Below the pieces are notes generated by a model, which saw only the letters and a list, made by a program, of their open reading frames with translations, did not search any database and was not told the origin of the DNA. From Saccharomonospora azurea NA-128 (GTDB lineage Bacteria > Actinomycetota > Actinomycetes > Mycobacteriales > Pseudonocardiaceae): a stretch of DNA of 64,000 nt. The position numbers and the translations under genes are program-made. Of this stretch, positions 63,568 through 64,000 are shown piece after piece. The stretch lies in NCBI RefSeq assembly GCF_000231055.2, contig NZ_CM001466.1, positions 4,440,911-4,504,910 on the forward strand, given 5' to 3'. Position 1 is the first letter of the stretch, and every line of letters begins with the position of its first letter.

Positions 63568-64000
63568 ATGTTGTCCCTGATGGGTTTTCTGACCATCGGC
63601 GTGATCCTCGCTGTGCTGCTGAGCAACCGAGTAGCCGCGGTGGTCGCACTGGCGGGTGTCCCGATTCTCGGTGGCCTGATCGCAGGCTTCTCTCCCGCGG
63701 AGATCGGCGGGTTCGTCTCCGACGGGCTCGGCGGCGTCGTCGGTGTCACCACGATGTTCGTGTTCGCGATCATCTACTTCGGACTTATGCGCGATGCGGG
63801 CATGTTCGACCCGATCATCGACCGCATCGTGTCCCTCGCGGGGAACGCGCCCGTGACGGTGTGCGTGGCGACCACACTGCTGGCGTGCGCGGCACACCTG
63901 GACGGCGCCGGAGCCACGACGTTTCTGATCACCATCCCGGCGATGCTGCCGCTGTTCGACCGGCTGGGCATGAGCAGGCTCGTTCTCACCACGTGCGTCG
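63568..64000 (+). CDS. CitMHS-type carboxylate transporter (N-terminal part, cut by window end)
   Basis: An open frame from the ATG at 63568 runs off the end of the window after 144 codons. It encodes successive membrane helices (FLTIGVILAVLLSNRVAAVV, VTTMFVFAIIYFGLMRDAG) and CAAHLDGAGATTFLITIPA, a sequence typical of the citrate-Mg/H+ (CitMHS) and gluconate-like permeases. A GGGAGAGG box lies upstream. It is divergent from the LysR gene, which probably controls it. The substrate is presumably a tricarboxylate or a related acid. Confidence 0.8.
   Translation, partial: MLSLMGFLTIGVILAVLLSNRVAAVVALAGVPILGGLIAGFSPAEIGGFVSDGLGGVVGVTTMFVFAIIYFGLMRDAGMFDPIIDRIVSLAGNAPVTVCVATTLLACAAHLDGAGATTFLITIPAMLPLFDRLGMSRLVLTTCV

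Noticed and set aside
1..64000. CRISPR array
   Set aside because: No regularly spaced short repeats were seen anywhere; repeated elements are limited to the att-like sites, IS ends and operator palindromes.

Overview
The window is high-GC DNA from an actinomycete. GTG starts are frequent, stop and start codons overlap (ATGA, GTGA) throughout the operons, and there is a conjugative FtsK/TraB-type gene of the actinomycete integrative-element kind. A Pseudonocardiaceae-like genome is my inference; nothing here fixes the genus.

Region 1 (1-8.6 kb) is part of an integrated element: an FtsK/TraB-like DNA translocase, a three-gene antisense operon of small Cys-containing proteins, and an XRE/TPR-type regulator. 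It is followed by a three-gene ABC-3C defence operon: a restriction-endonuclease-fold effector, a middle component, and an SMC/Rad50-like ATPase with a Cys-x2-Cys hook. Region 2 (8.5-27.2 kb) is an 18-kb island bounded by 59-bp direct repeats that match the 3' half of a tRNA(CAU); a third 26-bp copy lies just inside the left end. Its cargo is one overlapping operon: a soluble Ser/Thr kinase, a SNF2 helicase (DrmD-like), a 1688-aa adenine methylase (DrmMI/Eco57I-like), a 2143-aa helicase with a DUF1998-type zinc region and nuclease-like modules (DruE-like), and a UvrD helicase with a RelE-like N-terminus. This looks like a hybrid of DISARM, Druantia and Pgl parts and is the best candidate here for an undescribed system.

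Region 3 (27.5-42.2 kb) is aromatic catabolism. It starts with two small unknown genes and a decayed aldehyde dehydrogenase. A MatC/SLC13-type permease and a class II aldolase follow, the aldolase carrying an IS481-family insertion at its last codons. Next comes a seven-gene operon ordered as in actinobacterial phthalate clusters (Rieske alpha, beta, small protein, dihydrodiol dehydrogenase, ferredoxin, reductase, aldolase-type decarboxylase), then an IclR regulator. A convergent operon encodes hydroxyquinol 1,2-dioxygenase, maleylacetate reductase and an NTF2-like protein, so the aromatic carbon probably leaves through hydroxyquinol and 3-oxoadipate.

Region 4 (42.5-51.3 kb) is a sugar- or polyol-type ABC importer, including an ATPase-permease fusion, with two zinc-type dehydrogenases, an SDR and an XRE-cupin regulator. 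Region 5 (51.3-64 kb) holds a membrane NACHT NTPase, a secreted serine hydrolase, a BNR/sialidase-like protein, a NUDIX operon ending in a frameshifted small gene, a very large secreted sialidase with a 1-nt frameshift, a LysR regulator, and the start of a CitMHS-type transporter cut by the window end. All function calls come from reading motifs and gene order; no database search was run.
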